From contig JAJFBF010000008.1 in assembly GCA_020697295.1 (NCBI GenBank), positions 1 through 64,000 on the forward strand: a stretch of 64,000 nt of DNA. Direction: 5' to 3'. Shown piece by piece: positions 9,916 to 21,341 of the stretch (the stretch's first letter is position 1; each line of letters begins with the position of its first letter). A program made the position numbers and the translations under genes. Under the pieces are notes generated by a model. It did no database searches. It was not told the DNA's origin and worked only from the letters and a program-made list of their open reading frames with translations. The stretch is from Moraxellaceae bacterium. Its GTDB lineage: Bacteria > Pseudomonadota > Gammaproteobacteria > Pseudomonadales > Moraxellaceae.

Positions 9916-10623
9916 TTACGCCCCGTGGGCGCCGCGGATTTCCCGCGCCAGGTGCAGTGCCCACTGCGCATAGGCGGGTGGTCCCGGGTGAAAGCCGTCA
10001 CTGGCCATGTGCGTGACGTCCAGTGCGAACTCGGGGGTCAGGAATCGGCAGCCTGCCTGCGCCGGCGCCCATTCGCCCAGGTGCTGGTTGAAACGGCGGG
10101 CGCGCGCGCCGAAATACCAGCGCAGGGGCTGCGGCAGCGCCGGAAAAAGATGCATGGGCGGCAACGCGGACAGGAATACATGGCGCGCCGCGAACTTGTC
10201 GCGCAGCAAGTCCACCAGTTGCGCCTGCTGCGCCAGCCAGTCGCGCAACCGGACGCCACCGGTAAGATCATTGACGCCCAGCGAGGTGACGACGACATCA
10301 AACGTCTGCGCCGGCAGGGCCTCGAGATGGGCCAGGGCCTGCGCGGTGGTGTTGCCGGTTTTGGCCTCCAGCGCCCATGACAACTGGAAGTGACCGGCCA
10401 GGGCCGCCACCAGGTGCCCGGCCAGCGCCTCGGACTGGTCCTGCGCCCCGACCCCGGCGGCGGCGGAGTCACCGGCGATCAGCAGGCGCAGCGGCGCGCC
10501 CTGCCCCGCCTCGCCGTGGCGCGGGCCTTCGGGCTCGGGCAGGCGCGGCGTGACCCGGCGCACATAAAGGCCTTGCAGCAGGAGCAGCGGAGCGAGGCCT
10601 AGGGTGGCCAGGTGATGTTTCAT
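9916..10623 (-). CDS. SGNH/GDSL hydrolase
   Basis: GDSAAAGVGA block I, SLGVNDLTG block III, DGFHPGPPAY block V. Confidence 0.88.
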   Translation of the reverse strand: MKHHLATLGLAPLLLLQGLYVRRVTPRLPEPEGPRHGEAGQGAPLRLLIAGDSAAAGVGAQDQSEALAGHLVAALAGHFQLSWALEAKTGNTTAQALAHLEALPAQTFDVVVTSLGVNDLTGGVRLRDWLAQQAQLVDLLRDKFAARHVFLSALPPMHLFPALPQPLRWYFGARARRFNQHLGEWAPAQAGCRFLTPEFALDVTHMASDGFHPGPPAYAQWALHLAREIRGAHGA

Positions 10624-10762
10624 GGACAGGTAACCGGGCGGGACATACGGAAGAGAGTAGCCATTGTTGGCCGTCGCCGGCAAAGAAAATGCACAGCGGC
10701 GACCCGGGATTTTTTGCCGCCGGCGCAGTACATTCGGGTTTCCGGACTCCGAGGACCGTTCC

Positions 10763-11215
10763 ATGCCCCGCTCCCCCCGCCCCGCCGCCACGCCCGAAGC
10801 CGTGGTGACGCAGTTCCTGAATGCCCTGGCCGCGAAAGACCATGACCAGGTCGCGGCCCTGCTCGCCCCCGAGCTGCGCTACACCAATGTGTCGCTGCCC
10901 ACGCTCAAGGGCGGCGAATTCGTCTCGCGCGTGCTGCGCCGCGCGCTCGGCCGTGGCACCGGCTTTGATGTGCAGATCCACAGCATCGCCAGCAAGGGCG
11001 ACACCGTGCTCACCGAGCGCAGCGACGTGCTGGCGCTGGGCCCGCTCCATATCCGCTTCTGGGTCTGCGGCACCTTCCGCGTGCAGGACGGCCGCATCAC
11101 CTTGTGGCGCGACTATTTCGACTGGTGGGACTTCGGCAAGGGCACCGTGCGTGGCGTGCTGGGCATCGCCCTGCCCCGCCTGCGCGCCTCCCTGCCGGCC
11201 CAGCCCGGCCAGTAA
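10763..11215 (+). CDS. limonene-1,2-epoxide hydrolase / SnoaL-like protein
   Basis: NTF2-like sequence, RITLWRDYFDWWDF motif. Confidence 0.8.
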   Translation: MPRSPRPAATPEAVVTQFLNALAAKDHDQVAALLAPELRYTNVSLPTLKGGEFVSRVLRRALGRGTGFDVQIHSIASKGDTVLTERSDVLALGPLHIRFWVCGTFRVQDGRITLWRDYFDWWDFGKGTVRGVLGIALPRLRASLPAQPGQ

Positions 11216-11229
11216 GCCGGGCACCGTTG

Positions 11230-11571
11230 ATGAGCAAGGAACTGAAAATCGACGACCTCGTGGTGGGCGAGGGCAAGGCGTGCGTCAAAGGCGCACTCAT
11301 CCTCACCCACTACACCGGCTGGCTGGAGGACGGCACCAGGTTCGATTCCTCGCATGACCGCGGCCGGCCGTTTGAATGCGTGATCGGCACGCGCCGGGTG
11401 ATCGCCGGCTGGGACCAGGGACTCATGGGCATGAAGGTCGGCGGCAAGCGCCGGCTGTGGGTGCCAGCGCACCTGGCCTATGGCGAGCGCCAGGTCGGTC
11501 CCTTCATCACGCCCCACTCCAATCTGCTCTTTGAAATCGAGCTGCTGGAAGTGCGCACGCGCGACGAATGA
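11230..11571 (+). CDS. FKBP-type peptidyl-prolyl cis-trans isomerase
   Basis: LTHYTGWLEDGTRFDSSHDRGRPFE...VIAGWDQGLMGMKVGGKRRLWVPAHLAYGERQ. Confidence 0.93.
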   Translation: MSKELKIDDLVVGEGKACVKGALILTHYTGWLEDGTRFDSSHDRGRPFECVIGTRRVIAGWDQGLMGMKVGGKRRLWVPAHLAYGERQVGPFITPHSNLLFEIELLEVRTRDE

Positions 11572-11655
11572 ATCGCGACCGCTGTAGCACTCGCGTCGGC
11601 GAGGCTCAATCGCTGCCGCAGGCGGTTCTCGCCTGCGGCGCCTGCACTGGCCTTT

Positions 11656-12195
11656 TCAGTGCGGCTTCACCTGGCCTTCGATGGAATCATCGAGCGTCCT
11701 GCCCGTCGCGGCGCCCATCAGGATCTTGATGCCGGCGACCAGGTCGCCGTGCTGGTTGTCCCAGTAATAGCCGTCGCCGGGCGTGACCTTGATGACAGTG
11801 ATGCGCGGATCATCGATGCCGCCGGTAAACCAGTTCTTCAGCACCGGCTCCCAGAGCTCCCCGATTTTGGCGCGATCGCGGGACACCGTCGCGCGTCCGG
11901 TCACATGCAAGAAGCCGGATTGCTCGGAGCCCTGGAAAAACAGCTCCACGGTGGCGTCGCTCGCCAGCTCGGCGTTCTTCAGGCTGTCGCTGGAACTCAG
12001 GAACCAGAAATTGCCCGCCTCATCCACCTGGCGGACACTCATGGGCCGGGTATCGGTCGGCTGACCGGCGCCGGGATGGGTGCAGAAAAAGCAGTTGGGC
12101 GAATCCTTCACCATCTCGCGCAGACGTTCGATGGCGGCGGCGCCGTGCAGGTTCTGGCGGTGATCCGCCGGTTTCTGCTGCTGGGTGGAATCCAT
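11656..12195 (-). CDS. pyridoxamine 5'-phosphate oxidase / general stress protein 26 family
   Basis: split-barrel FMN-binding fold signature (TDTRPMSVRQVDEAGNFWFLSS). Confidence 0.85.
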   Translation of the reverse strand: MDSTQQQKPADHRQNLHGAAAIERLREMVKDSPNCFFCTHPGAGQPTDTRPMSVRQVDEAGNFWFLSSSDSLKNAELASDATVELFFQGSEQSGFLHVTGRATVSRDRAKIGELWEPVLKNWFTGGIDDPRITVIKVTPGDGYYWDNQHGDLVAGIKILMGAATGRTLDDSIEGQVKPH

Positions 12196-12425
12196 GACGA
12201 GCTCCTCCGGAAACGGGTGCGGCAGCCGCCCTCGCCCCATGCACCGGCGGCGTGTTGCGGCTGTCGTGACTGTTCCAGTGTAGCCCGCCCCGCCGCGGGC
12301 ATGAGGGGTTTGCCCCCGCACTGCCAAGCGCGTGCTGTTGCGCCGGCATGCCGTCACCACTCACTGGCCGGACCTGTACCGCGGCCTGGCGCGTGACCGG
12401 CAATCGCAACGGCCGGCGCAGAGGA

Positions 12426-13373
12426 TTACCGCGCCAGGAAGGCCTGCACCGGGACCAGCGTGGCGGCGGGGTCTTCTTCCTGCGGCACGTGGCCCAGGCC
12501 TTCGAACATCACCAGCTGGCTGCCGGGAATGTCCTTCGCAAAGCGCTCCGCATCCGCCGGCACCAGCAGCTGGTCACGGCCGCCCCAGAGGATGAGCGTG
12601 GGCTGGCGGATGGTACGGATCTGCTCGCTGTAGTCCGTGGCCAGGTCCTGCTGGGCAAAACGCTCGCGTAGCGCGGCGCGGTTGCCGGCGCGCAGGGTGA
12701 GGTCATAGTAGCGGTCGACCAGGGCCGGCGTGACCTTGCCGGCATCACCGTACACGTTGCGCACGCTGGACTCGACCATGGCGCGCGGCAGGGTCACCTC
12801 CATGATGCGGTTGAGCACGGGAATTTCCGCAATACGGAAGCCGATGGGCAGGGAGCCGGTAAAGCGGTAACCGCCGGCATCCACCAGGATCAGCTTCTGC
12901 ACGCGCTCCGGATACGCCACCGCCACGCCCCAGGCCACGCGACCGCCCAGCGAGTTGCCGCCAATCACGAATTTCTGCACGCCCAGCTTGTCCATCACCG
13001 CCGCCACCAGCTTCACATAGGCCTCGAGGCGGTAGTCGTTGTCGGGCGCGGGACCGGTCAGGCCGAAGCCCGGCATGTCGAAGCGGATGACACGGCGGCT
13101 CTGGCCGAGGCCGGCGGCCCAGCCGTCCCAGGTATGCAGGCTGGCGGAGGTGCCATGCAGCAGCACGACCGGCAGCGGATCCGCGCGCGGCCCCTCGTCG
13201 CGCAGGTGCACCTGGTAGCCGTTGACGGCGATGAACTGCGAGGGCGGCGGCGCCCAGCGGCCGCGCAATTCATCCACGGACTTGTCCGGCGCCCAGGTCG
13301 CCGCCACGAAACCGCCCGTGCCCAGCAGCACGAGCACCAGCACGGCCAAGAGGCCCTTCACCACACCCTTCAC
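12426..13373 (-). CDS. alpha/beta hydrolase with N-terminal TM anchor
   Basis: VLLHGTSAS, GGNSLGG nucleophile elbow; GTG start at 13373 preceded by AAGGAG. Confidence 0.9.
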   Translation of the reverse strand: MKGVVKGLLAVLVLVLLGTGGFVAATWAPDKSVDELRGRWAPPPSQFIAVNGYQVHLRDEGPRADPLPVVLLHGTSASLHTWDGWAAGLGQSRRVIRFDMPGFGLTGPAPDNDYRLEAYVKLVAAVMDKLGVQKFVIGGNSLGGRVAWGVAVAYPERVQKLILVDAGGYRFTGSLPIGFRIAEIPVLNRIMEVTLPRAMVESSVRNVYGDAGKVTPALVDRYYDLTLRAGNRAALRERFAQQDLATDYSEQIRTIRQPTLILWGGRDQLLVPADAERFAKDIPGSQLVMFEGLGHVPQEEDPAATLVPVQAFLAR

Positions 13374-13673
13374 TTGTCTCTCCTTGCGCTCTGGCGCACT
13401 GCCCTTGCCTGAAATGCCACCGCCCCCTGCCATGACGGCGGTGATGTGATCCTTTTATATCCGCCGACGCCTCCCCGGCATTGGCAAGGCCGCCTGACCG
13501 GCAGGAAGGCGGGCCAGTATCGGGGCCGGCAAACTCCTCATCCCGGCACCGGGCCGCCCTGCCTCGTGCCAAGAGCCGATGCCCATCGCCGCAGGCGCGG
13601 CGCAAAGTCAGAGCCGTGACGGGCGCTGCCGCACCCGCACTCGCCTTCCCTCCCGACAACGGAAGAACCTGAC

Positions 13674-15191
13674 ATGCTCCGGATTCCCCTGCGCGGCCTG
13701 CTGCCCGCCCTCCTGTTCCTGTCCCCGGCCGCCCTCGCCGCCAGCGTGACCCTCAGCGCCGATGCCGAGAGCCCGGTCCCGGGCGACCCCGCCCCCGCCT
13801 ATACCCTCATCCGGCAGGCCCTGGGCAAATCAGGCTTCAACACGCCCGACTGCACGCATCCCGACTTTGGTCCCCATATCCGCCAGGACGTCGACAGCAG
13901 CCTCGGCCGCGTCTTCATGTTCCACCTGCATGTCTTCCCGGACGGCGACATGTGCATGAACACCAATCATCCCCGCAACGAGATCAAGGTCGACGCGCAA
14001 TCGTCCGACTATCTCAAGGTCTTTCATAACGACAGCGTGAACTACCGCTGGACGTTCCGTCTGCCGCCGGGCTTCCAGTCCTCCTACAACTTCACCTATA
14101 TCCACCAGATCAAGGCCGCCGACGGCGACACCCTGATCCCGCTGATCGCCTTCAATGTACAGAAAGGCAAGAGCGGCAGGCCTGACAGGCTGCTTCTCAA
14201 TCATGCCGACTCCGCCGGCGTGCGCACCACCCTGCGCAGCGTCGACTTGCCGTCCCTTCTCGGGGAATGGGTCGAGGCGCACGAGAGCATTACCGCCGAC
14301 ACCCATGGCCGCTATGCCCTCACCCTCACCCGGCTGCGCGACCGGGCGGAGCTGCTGTCCTACCGGAATGACGACATCGACATGTGGCGCTTCAGTGGCA
14401 CCACCTTTATCAGGCCCAAGTGGGGGTTCTACCGCAGCGTGGACAATCCGCAATACCTGCGCGACGACTATGTGAGCTTCAAGCAGTTCTGTATGGCCAA
14501 GGGCGAGGATGACTGCCCTGCCACGCAGCAGATGGCGGCAGCTCCCGTGTTCACGCCCGCGCCCGGCACTTATGCCGGCGCGCAATCGGTGACGCTGGCC
14601 AGCACCACGCCTGGCGCCACCATCCGCTACAGCAGCGACGACTCCACCCCCGACTGCGGCAGCGGCCTGACCTACGGCGCGCCACTCGACATCGCCAGCA
14701 CCACCACGCTGCGGGCCGTGGCCTGCGCCGACGGCATGGGCGCGAGCACCGTCGCCCTCGGCAGCTACCGGATCGGCCCGGCAGGGCTGCCCGAAAAGCT
14801 GGCCGTTGCCGACAGTGGTGTCAGCGCCAGCGCCAGCGCCGACAGCAACCATGGCCCGACCGCCACCGTGGACGCCAACCTCGGCACCAGCTGGGCGGCC
14901 CAGGGCGACGGGCAGTGGATCCGGTACGACCTGGAAGCCGTCAGATCCCTCAGCCAGGTGCGGATCGCCTGGTACCGGGGCACTCAGGGGAAAGCTACTT
15001 TCGATCTCCAGGTATCGAGCGACGGCTCCTCATTCGCCACCGTCTACAGCGGCCAGAGCAGCGGCACGACCACGGCGCCGGAAAGCTATGGCTTTCCTGA
15101 GGTGAACGCCCGCTTTGTACGCATCCTCGGACACGGCAATTCGGTCAACACCTGGAACCTGATTGCCGAAACCGAACTCTGGGGGCGCTAG
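13674..15191 (+). CDS. secreted multi-domain glycan-active protein: polysaccharide-lyase-like jelly roll, chitobiase-C-terminal-like domain, F5/8 type C carbohydrate-binding domain
   Basis: signal peptide; NEIKVD...YIHQIKA; PVFTPAPGTYAGAQSVTLASTTPGATIRYSSD; discoidin-like C-terminus. Confidence 0.72.
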   Translation: MLRIPLRGLLPALLFLSPAALAASVTLSADAESPVPGDPAPAYTLIRQALGKSGFNTPDCTHPDFGPHIRQDVDSSLGRVFMFHLHVFPDGDMCMNTNHPRNEIKVDAQSSDYLKVFHNDSVNYRWTFRLPPGFQSSYNFTYIHQIKAADGDTLIPLIAFNVQKGKSGRPDRLLLNHADSAGVRTTLRSVDLPSLLGEWVEAHESITADTHGRYALTLTRLRDRAELLSYRNDDIDMWRFSGTTFIRPKWGFYRSVDNPQYLRDDYVSFKQFCMAKGEDDCPATQQMAAAPVFTPAPGTYAGAQSVTLASTTPGATIRYSSDDSTPDCGSGLTYGAPLDIASTTTLRAVACADGMGASTVALGSYRIGPAGLPEKLAVADSGVSASASADSNHGPTATVDANLGTSWAAQGDGQWIRYDLEAVRSLSQVRIAWYRGTQGKATFDLQVSSDGSSFATVYSGQSSGTTTAPESYGFPEVNARFVRILGHGNSVNTWNLIAETELWGR

Positions 15192-15231
15192 GCGCGCATC
15201 GGTCCCACGCGAACGCGCCGGTCTGCCGCAG

Positions 15232-15268
15232 GCAAAAAAAAGCCGGCCCCGTCAGGGGCCGGCCGGAG
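15232..15268 (-). terminator. Rho-independent terminator of the desaturase operon
   Basis: minus strand ggccggcccc-tgac-ggggccggc followed by T-run. Confidence 0.8.
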
Positions 15269-15279
15269 AGCAAGGCGTA

Positions 15280-16455
15280 TCAGGCCTTGATCATGTCCGA
15301 GCCACCCGGCAGTGACAGGCGCAGGATCTTCCACACCGTGGTGCCGAACTGGCGTGTCATGGAGCCGGTGTTATAGGGCAGACCGTAACGCACACACAGC
15401 GCCTGTACGCGTGGCGCGACTTCCGGGTAGCGGTTGCTGCACATGTCCGGAAACAGGTGATGCTCGATCTGGTGCGAGAGATTGCCCGAGAGGATATGGA
15501 AAATCTTGCCGCCACCGATATTGGCCGAGCCCAGCAGCTGGCGCAGGTACCAGTGGGCGCGCGTCTCGCCCTCTACCTGCTCGGGCGTGAAGGTGTGCAC
15601 GCCGGCCGGAAAATGGCCGCAGAAAATGATCGCGAAGGCCCAGATGTTGCGGATGACGTTGGCGATGGCGTTGGCGCCGGCCACGAGGCCGAATACCAGC
15701 CAGGGCGACATGGGCACATACATCGACAGAGGCAGCGCCACCAGCAAGGCCGCCAGCGGCCACATGATGTAGTCCTTGAGCACCTGCCGCCCGATCTTGC
15801 GCATCACGTGCCCCATCAGGGGCTTGATCTCGGAAAATTTCTTGCGCCCTTCCAGCCAGTCCATCAGCGCCTGTTCATGCATCGCCACGCCCTCCTCGAA
15901 CAGCATCATGAGCAGGAATGCATAAATCGGCTGGGGCAGGTATTTCCACTTCCAGGGCTGCAGGGTGGTCACGCGCAGGATGCCGTAGCCGACGTCCAGA
16001 TCCTTTTCCATCACATTGGTCCAGGTGTGATGAACCACGTTGTGCGAATGCATCCAGCGATCCGAAGGACTCATATTGTCCCACTCCCAGGTACTGGAGT
16101 GGACGCTGCTGTCCTTCATCCAGTCCCACTGCGCATGCAGCACGTTGTGCGCAATCTCCATGTTCTCGAGGATCTTGGCGATGCCCAGCATCAGGGTGCC
16201 CAGGCCGAGCAGGCCCAGCGCGCCGGTCCAGCTGGCCAGGGCATGCCCCCAGGCCGGCAGGAAAAAAAGCGCCGCATAGATCACCAGGCGACCGCCCAGG
16301 GCCAGGCTGCGCTGGAAGCGGATCAGGCCCAGGATGTACTTGCGGTCGCGTTCGCCGCGCGAATCCAGGACTTCATCGCGGATGGCGTCCAGCTCGCGGC
16401 CGAACTCCTCGATCTGCTGGGGGTTGAGCGAAACGGGAAGGGAGGCGGTGCTCAT
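15280..16455 (-). CDS. membrane fatty acid desaturase
   Basis: His boxes HNVLHAQWDW, HSHNVVHHTWTN, HQIEHHLFP. Confidence 0.92.
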   Translation of the reverse strand: MSTASLPVSLNPQQIEEFGRELDAIRDEVLDSRGERDRKYILGLIRFQRSLALGGRLVIYAALFFLPAWGHALASWTGALGLLGLGTLMLGIAKILENMEIAHNVLHAQWDWMKDSSVHSSTWEWDNMSPSDRWMHSHNVVHHTWTNVMEKDLDVGYGILRVTTLQPWKWKYLPQPIYAFLLMMLFEEGVAMHEQALMDWLEGRKKFSEIKPLMGHVMRKIGRQVLKDYIMWPLAALLVALPLSMYVPMSPWLVFGLVAGANAIANVIRNIWAFAIIFCGHFPAGVHTFTPEQVEGETRAHWYLRQLLGSANIGGGKIFHILSGNLSHQIEHHLFPDMCSNRYPEVAPRVQALCVRYGLPYNTGSMTRQFGTTVWKILRLSLPGGSDMIKA

Positions 16456-16490
16456 CGGACTTCTCCGGTTTTAAAAAAGGTGGAAGACAC

Positions 16491-17615
16491 TTACAGGTCG
16501 AGTTCGCAATCGCCAGCGGCAGCGCAGATGCAGGGCTGCACCAGGCTGCCGGCCTCGTTGATCACCTGGCCGGTGCGCATGTCGCGTACACAGCCCGACA
16601 GCAAGGTGGTGTCGCAGGCGTGGCAGATGCCCATTCGGCAGCCGTGCGCCGGATTGAGGCCGGCATCCTCGGCCACGCGCAGGAGGCTGGTGGCGCGGTC
16701 GCCCTCGGCCTTCACGCCGCTCTTGGCGAACGCCACGACTCCGCCCACGGCGTCGGCCGGCACCTCGGCCACGGTGGCGCGGAAGCGCTCCACGTGCAGC
16801 CGGCGCGACAGCCCCGCGCCGTCCCACAACGCCTCGATCGCGGTGAGCAGGCCCTGCGGGCCACAGGCATAGCATTCGCGCTCGCGCCAGTCCGGACACA
16901 GCTGATTAAGCTGGGCCTCGCTGAAGTGGCGCTTTTCGCGCTGCTCCTCGCCCAGGGCGCGGGTGAACACGGGCTGGAAGCCGTAACGCGGATGCGCCCT
17001 GGCCAGTTCGCCAATCTCCTTGCCGAAGATGAGATCGAATTCATGCGGCGCGTAATGGATGTGCACGGTGTCGGGCAGGCGTTCCTGCGCAATCAGGCTG
17101 CGCACCATGCACATGGCGGGCGTGATGCCGCTGCCGGCGGTGATGAACAGCGGCTTTACCGGCTGCGCATCGGGCAGGTAGAAGTCGCCCTGGGGCAAGC
17201 CGATCGGCAAGTAGTCGCCGGGCTTCAGGTTGCGCACGATATGGCGCGAGATACGGCCGCCCTCGACCACCTTGACGGTGATGGTGAAGCAGCCATCGCT
17301 GCGCTCGGGCTCGGAAGAAATCGTGTAGGTGCGGGTGTAATGCATGCCGCCCACGGGAATGCCGACGCGCACATGCTGGCCGGCGCGGTGGCCGCGCCAG
17401 TTGAGGCCGGGCTTGAGCGTGATCGTGCGCGAGTCTTTCGTCTCGTCCCAGACTTTCATCACCCGGGCCTGCAGCAGGTGGGTGGTCCAGAGCGGATTCA
17501 CCAGCTCCACATAGTGGGAGGTGCGCAGGGGATAGGCGAAAAGGTCGGTGATGCGGCTGATGGCGGAAAATAGCGAGCGCTGGGGCCGGGTTGCCGGCCG
17601 TGCCGTGTCGTTCAA
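16491..17615 (-). CDS. ferredoxin reductase with C-terminal 2Fe-2S domain (desaturase electron-transfer partner)
   Basis: RTYTISSEP FAD motif, GSGITPAM NAD motif, GCRMGICHACDTTLLSG...C 2Fe-2S ligands; likely TTG start. Confidence 0.88.
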   Translation of the reverse strand: MNDTARPATRPQRSLFSAISRITDLFAYPLRTSHYVELVNPLWTTHLLQARVMKVWDETKDSRTITLKPGLNWRGHRAGQHVRVGIPVGGMHYTRTYTISSEPERSDGCFTITVKVVEGGRISRHIVRNLKPGDYLPIGLPQGDFYLPDAQPVKPLFITAGSGITPAMCMVRSLIAQERLPDTVHIHYAPHEFDLIFGKEIGELARAHPRYGFQPVFTRALGEEQREKRHFSEAQLNQLCPDWRERECYACGPQGLLTAIEALWDGAGLSRRLHVERFRATVAEVPADAVGGVVAFAKSGVKAEGDRATSLLRVAEDAGLNPAHGCRMGICHACDTTLLSGCVRDMRTGQVINEAGSLVQPCICAAAGDCELDL

Positions 17616-17847
17616 ATTTTTCTCCCTTTTTCCTGTTGTGCAGGGGGATGTTGTTTTATTGGTGTCCACGCAGGGCGACACCGGAGCGGGACGCAGGCGC
17701 CTCCTGACCCGAATGTAGCGGAATAATCCGCCGCTGGCTGCCCCCACCTTGCGGTGTCTGCCGCATGACGCCCCGGCGCTGGAACGACCGTGCCAATCAC
17801 GGAGCCGTATTGGCGCAAGACTCCAGACCGGGCACGGCGACACAGCA

Positions 17848-17886
17848 TGAAAAAGGCCCGGAATCGCGTGGAGTTCCGGGCCTGGT
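17848..17886 (-). terminator. Rho-independent terminator of SDR gene
   Basis: minus strand aggcccggaactcc..cgattccgggcctttttc. Confidence 0.7.
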
Positions 17887-17952
17887 ATATCGCCAGCCCG
17901 CCCTTCAGGGCAGTCCTGCGCTCCGGCTCTGGCCTTTATTCAGGCACTGACA

Positions 17953-17988
17953 GGTGTTCTGGCTTTGGCCGGTGTTCTGGCTCTGGCC
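17953..17988 (+). repeat. 18-bp tandem direct repeat, two copies plus degenerate remnant
   Basis: ggtgttctggctttggcc ggtgttctggctctggcc. Confidence 0.8.
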
Positions 17989-18011
17989 TGTTCTTGGCCA
18001 GGGCTTGCCGT

Positions 18012-18872
18012 TCAGCCCTGGCGCACGACCGGCAGGCCCGGGATGCCGGCCAGCTCGCAGCTGGCTGCATACAACTCATCCTGCGCCTCGTGGCTGCGGG
18101 CGGTGCGGCTGAGCGGCCGTGGCCATTGCGCCGTGTAGTAGCCGCCATTGACGCCGGCATGCTCGGCGGACAGAGCCAGGTCGGCGCCAAGCCGGCCGGC
18201 ACGCTCGGGCGTGATCAGGAAGGGCTTGAGCATAAGATAGACCGGACGCGGCAGGTCGCGCCAGATTTCCGAATCGACGCCGCCCGGGTGCATGGCCTGC
18301 GAAGTGACGCCGGTGGGCAGGCGCCGCGCCAGCGCATTGCTGAACATGAGGTTGGCCAGCTTGGATTGCGCATAGGCGCTGCCGGGACTGTAGCGCTTCA
18401 TGCCGCGGAAGGTGTCGGGACGGATGCGTCCGAACATGTGCATGATCGAGGCGACATTGACGATGCGGGCCTCGCCCTTGTGCTGCACCCCCGCCTGCAG
18501 CAGCGGCAGCAGCAGATGCGTCAGCAGGAAGGGCCCGAGATAATTGCCGCCAAACTGCATCTCGAAGCCTTCTTGCGTGAACTGCTGCGTCAGCGGCGCG
18601 GCGCCGGCATTGTTGATCAGCACGTCGATGTGATCGTGGCGACCGGCCAGCTCACTGGCGAACTGGCGGATGGACGCAAAGGAGGCCAGGTCGAGGCTGT
18701 ACAGCTCGATGCGCGCGGACGGCGTTTTCGCCAGGATCAGGTCCCGGGCCTCCGCCGCCTTGGCCTGGTTGCGGCAGGCCAGGCAAACCCGCGCGCCGCG
18801 CGCTGCCAATTGATGGGCCATGGCCAGTCCGATGCCGGAGTTGCCGCCCGTGATGACCACGACCTTTTCCAT
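18012..18872 (-). CDS. SDR family oxidoreductase
   Basis: VITGGNSGIG, NNAGA, YAQSK motifs. Confidence 0.93.
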   Translation of the reverse strand: MEKVVVITGGNSGIGLAMAHQLAARGARVCLACRNQAKAAEARDLILAKTPSARIELYSLDLASFASIRQFASELAGRHDHIDVLINNAGAAPLTQQFTQEGFEMQFGGNYLGPFLLTHLLLPLLQAGVQHKGEARIVNVASIMHMFGRIRPDTFRGMKRYSPGSAYAQSKLANLMFSNALARRLPTGVTSQAMHPGGVDSEIWRDLPRPVYLMLKPFLITPERAGRLGADLALSAEHAGVNGGYYTAQWPRPLSRTARSHEAQDELYAASCELAGIPGLPVVRQG

Positions 18873-19145
18873 TCTTGTTCTCCCGGGTGTGTTGAGGCCG
18901 CGGGCGCGGCGGGCGTCCAGGCCGGCAGGCAGGAAGTGCCGGCACGGACTGAATCAGGTCCGGCATTCTACGCCCTGGTCCCGGCGCATCGACAACAGGG
19001 CGTGCTGCCCCGGGCGACTCCCTGCTGCCTCAGCCCCCGCCCTGGCTGCTGCGACTTTGCGCGACCAAGGGTTCCGTGCTCCTGCTCCTGCACCGGTTAC
19101 GGCACCAGGCCCTGTCCTGCTGCGCCGCTGCCAGTCTGGCCGCCC

Positions 19146-20123
<978 letters not shown>

Positions 20124-20202
20124 CCTCCCAACGCCCCGCGGGGCAAGTGGAGCCACCCTAAAGCCTGGAGTACACTCAAGGGTCAAGCGCAGTGAGGAAA
20201 TC

Positions 20203-20640
20203 ATGAATATCGGCAAGCTGGCGGAGGCCACGGGGGTGACGCCCGACACTCTCCGCTATTACGAGAAAGAGGGGCTGATCGACGCGCCGCAGCGCGGCGC
20301 CAACGGCTATCGCCGCTACGATGCGACGCACCTGACCCGCCTGCGCTTTGTGCGCAATGCCCAGGCCCTGGGATTCTCACTGGCGGAAATCCGCGAGGTG
20401 CTGCCGCGCCTGGCGGCCGGCGCCTTTGGACGGGAAGAGATCGAGGCACGGCTCCACACCAAACTGGCGGAAATCGATGCGCATATCCGGCAACTGGAAA
20501 ACCTGAAGCAGGAATTGCGGGGAACGTTTGCACAGCTCACCTGTGCTCCCGGGCAAACCGTGTCCTTTGCCGGGGCGACACCGGAGGTGGCGGAGTCCGC
20601 CGGCGCCCGCAAGCCGCAGGGCTGGCGCGGCAGCGCCTGA
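20203..20640 (+). CDS. MerR family transcriptional regulator
   Basis: MNIGKLAEATGVTPDTLRYYEKEGLI. Confidence 0.95.
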   Translation: MNIGKLAEATGVTPDTLRYYEKEGLIDAPQRGANGYRRYDATHLTRLRFVRNAQALGFSLAEIREVLPRLAAGAFGREEIEARLHTKLAEIDAHIRQLENLKQELRGTFAQLTCAPGQTVSFAGATPEVAESAGARKPQGWRGSA

Positions 20641-20879
20641 CGCGCCACTCCAGGGCAGCCGTACCGGGCTCGCCTTGCGTTACAACAGCAAGCGCGCAGC
20701 GGCATGGCCCGCAAGCACCGAGGACAAAAGGGTCCGGCACAACCTTCGTTTCCGGCCGGCGAAGCCACGCGGCGCGTATAGACTTTCCGGGGTGTCGCCA
20801 CGCATCACCCGGGCGGCACAGCCTTGGTCACTGCACACATGAGGCCGTGCTGGCCACGCCAGCCGGACTGGAGGTCATC

Positions 20880-21320
20880 ATGCAATTCCAGGAGTTCCTG
20901 GGGCAGGTGCAAAACCGCGCCGCCCTGCCCTCACCGGGCCATGCCCTTGCCGCCACCCGCGCCACGCTGGTCACCCTGGGCGAGCGCCTGGCCGGCGGCG
21001 AGCCCCGCGACCTGGCGGCACAACTGCCGCGCGAGATTTCCCATTTCGTGACCCGTGGCGACCCGGCCAGCATGGGTTCTGGCCAGCGCTTCGACCTGAC
21101 GGAGTTCCTGGCCCGGGTGGCGCAGCGTGAAGGCGTGCCCGTGGCCGCGGCCTGCCTGCATGCGCAGGCCGTGCTGGCGGTGCTGGAAGACGCCGTGTCG
21201 CCGGGAGAGATGACGCAGGTGCGGAACCAGCTGCCCGAAGACATCCGGCGCCTGCTGGAGGGGAGCGGCGGCCTCGTGCCGGAGGGCATCGCCGCCAGTG
21301 CGGCCAGTGCCGGTTTCTGA
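20880..21320 (+). CDS. DUF2267-like protein
   Basis: FLGQVQNRAAL...LVTLGERLAGGEPRDLAAQLPREI pattern; SD ggagg upstream of ATG 20880. Confidence 0.7.
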   Translation: MQFQEFLGQVQNRAALPSPGHALAATRATLVTLGERLAGGEPRDLAAQLPREISHFVTRGDPASMGSGQRFDLTEFLARVAQREGVPVAAACLHAQAVLAVLEDAVSPGEMTQVRNQLPEDIRRLLEGSGGLVPEGIAASAASAGF

Positions 21321-21341
21321 GGGGAGCCGCCTGCGGATTAT

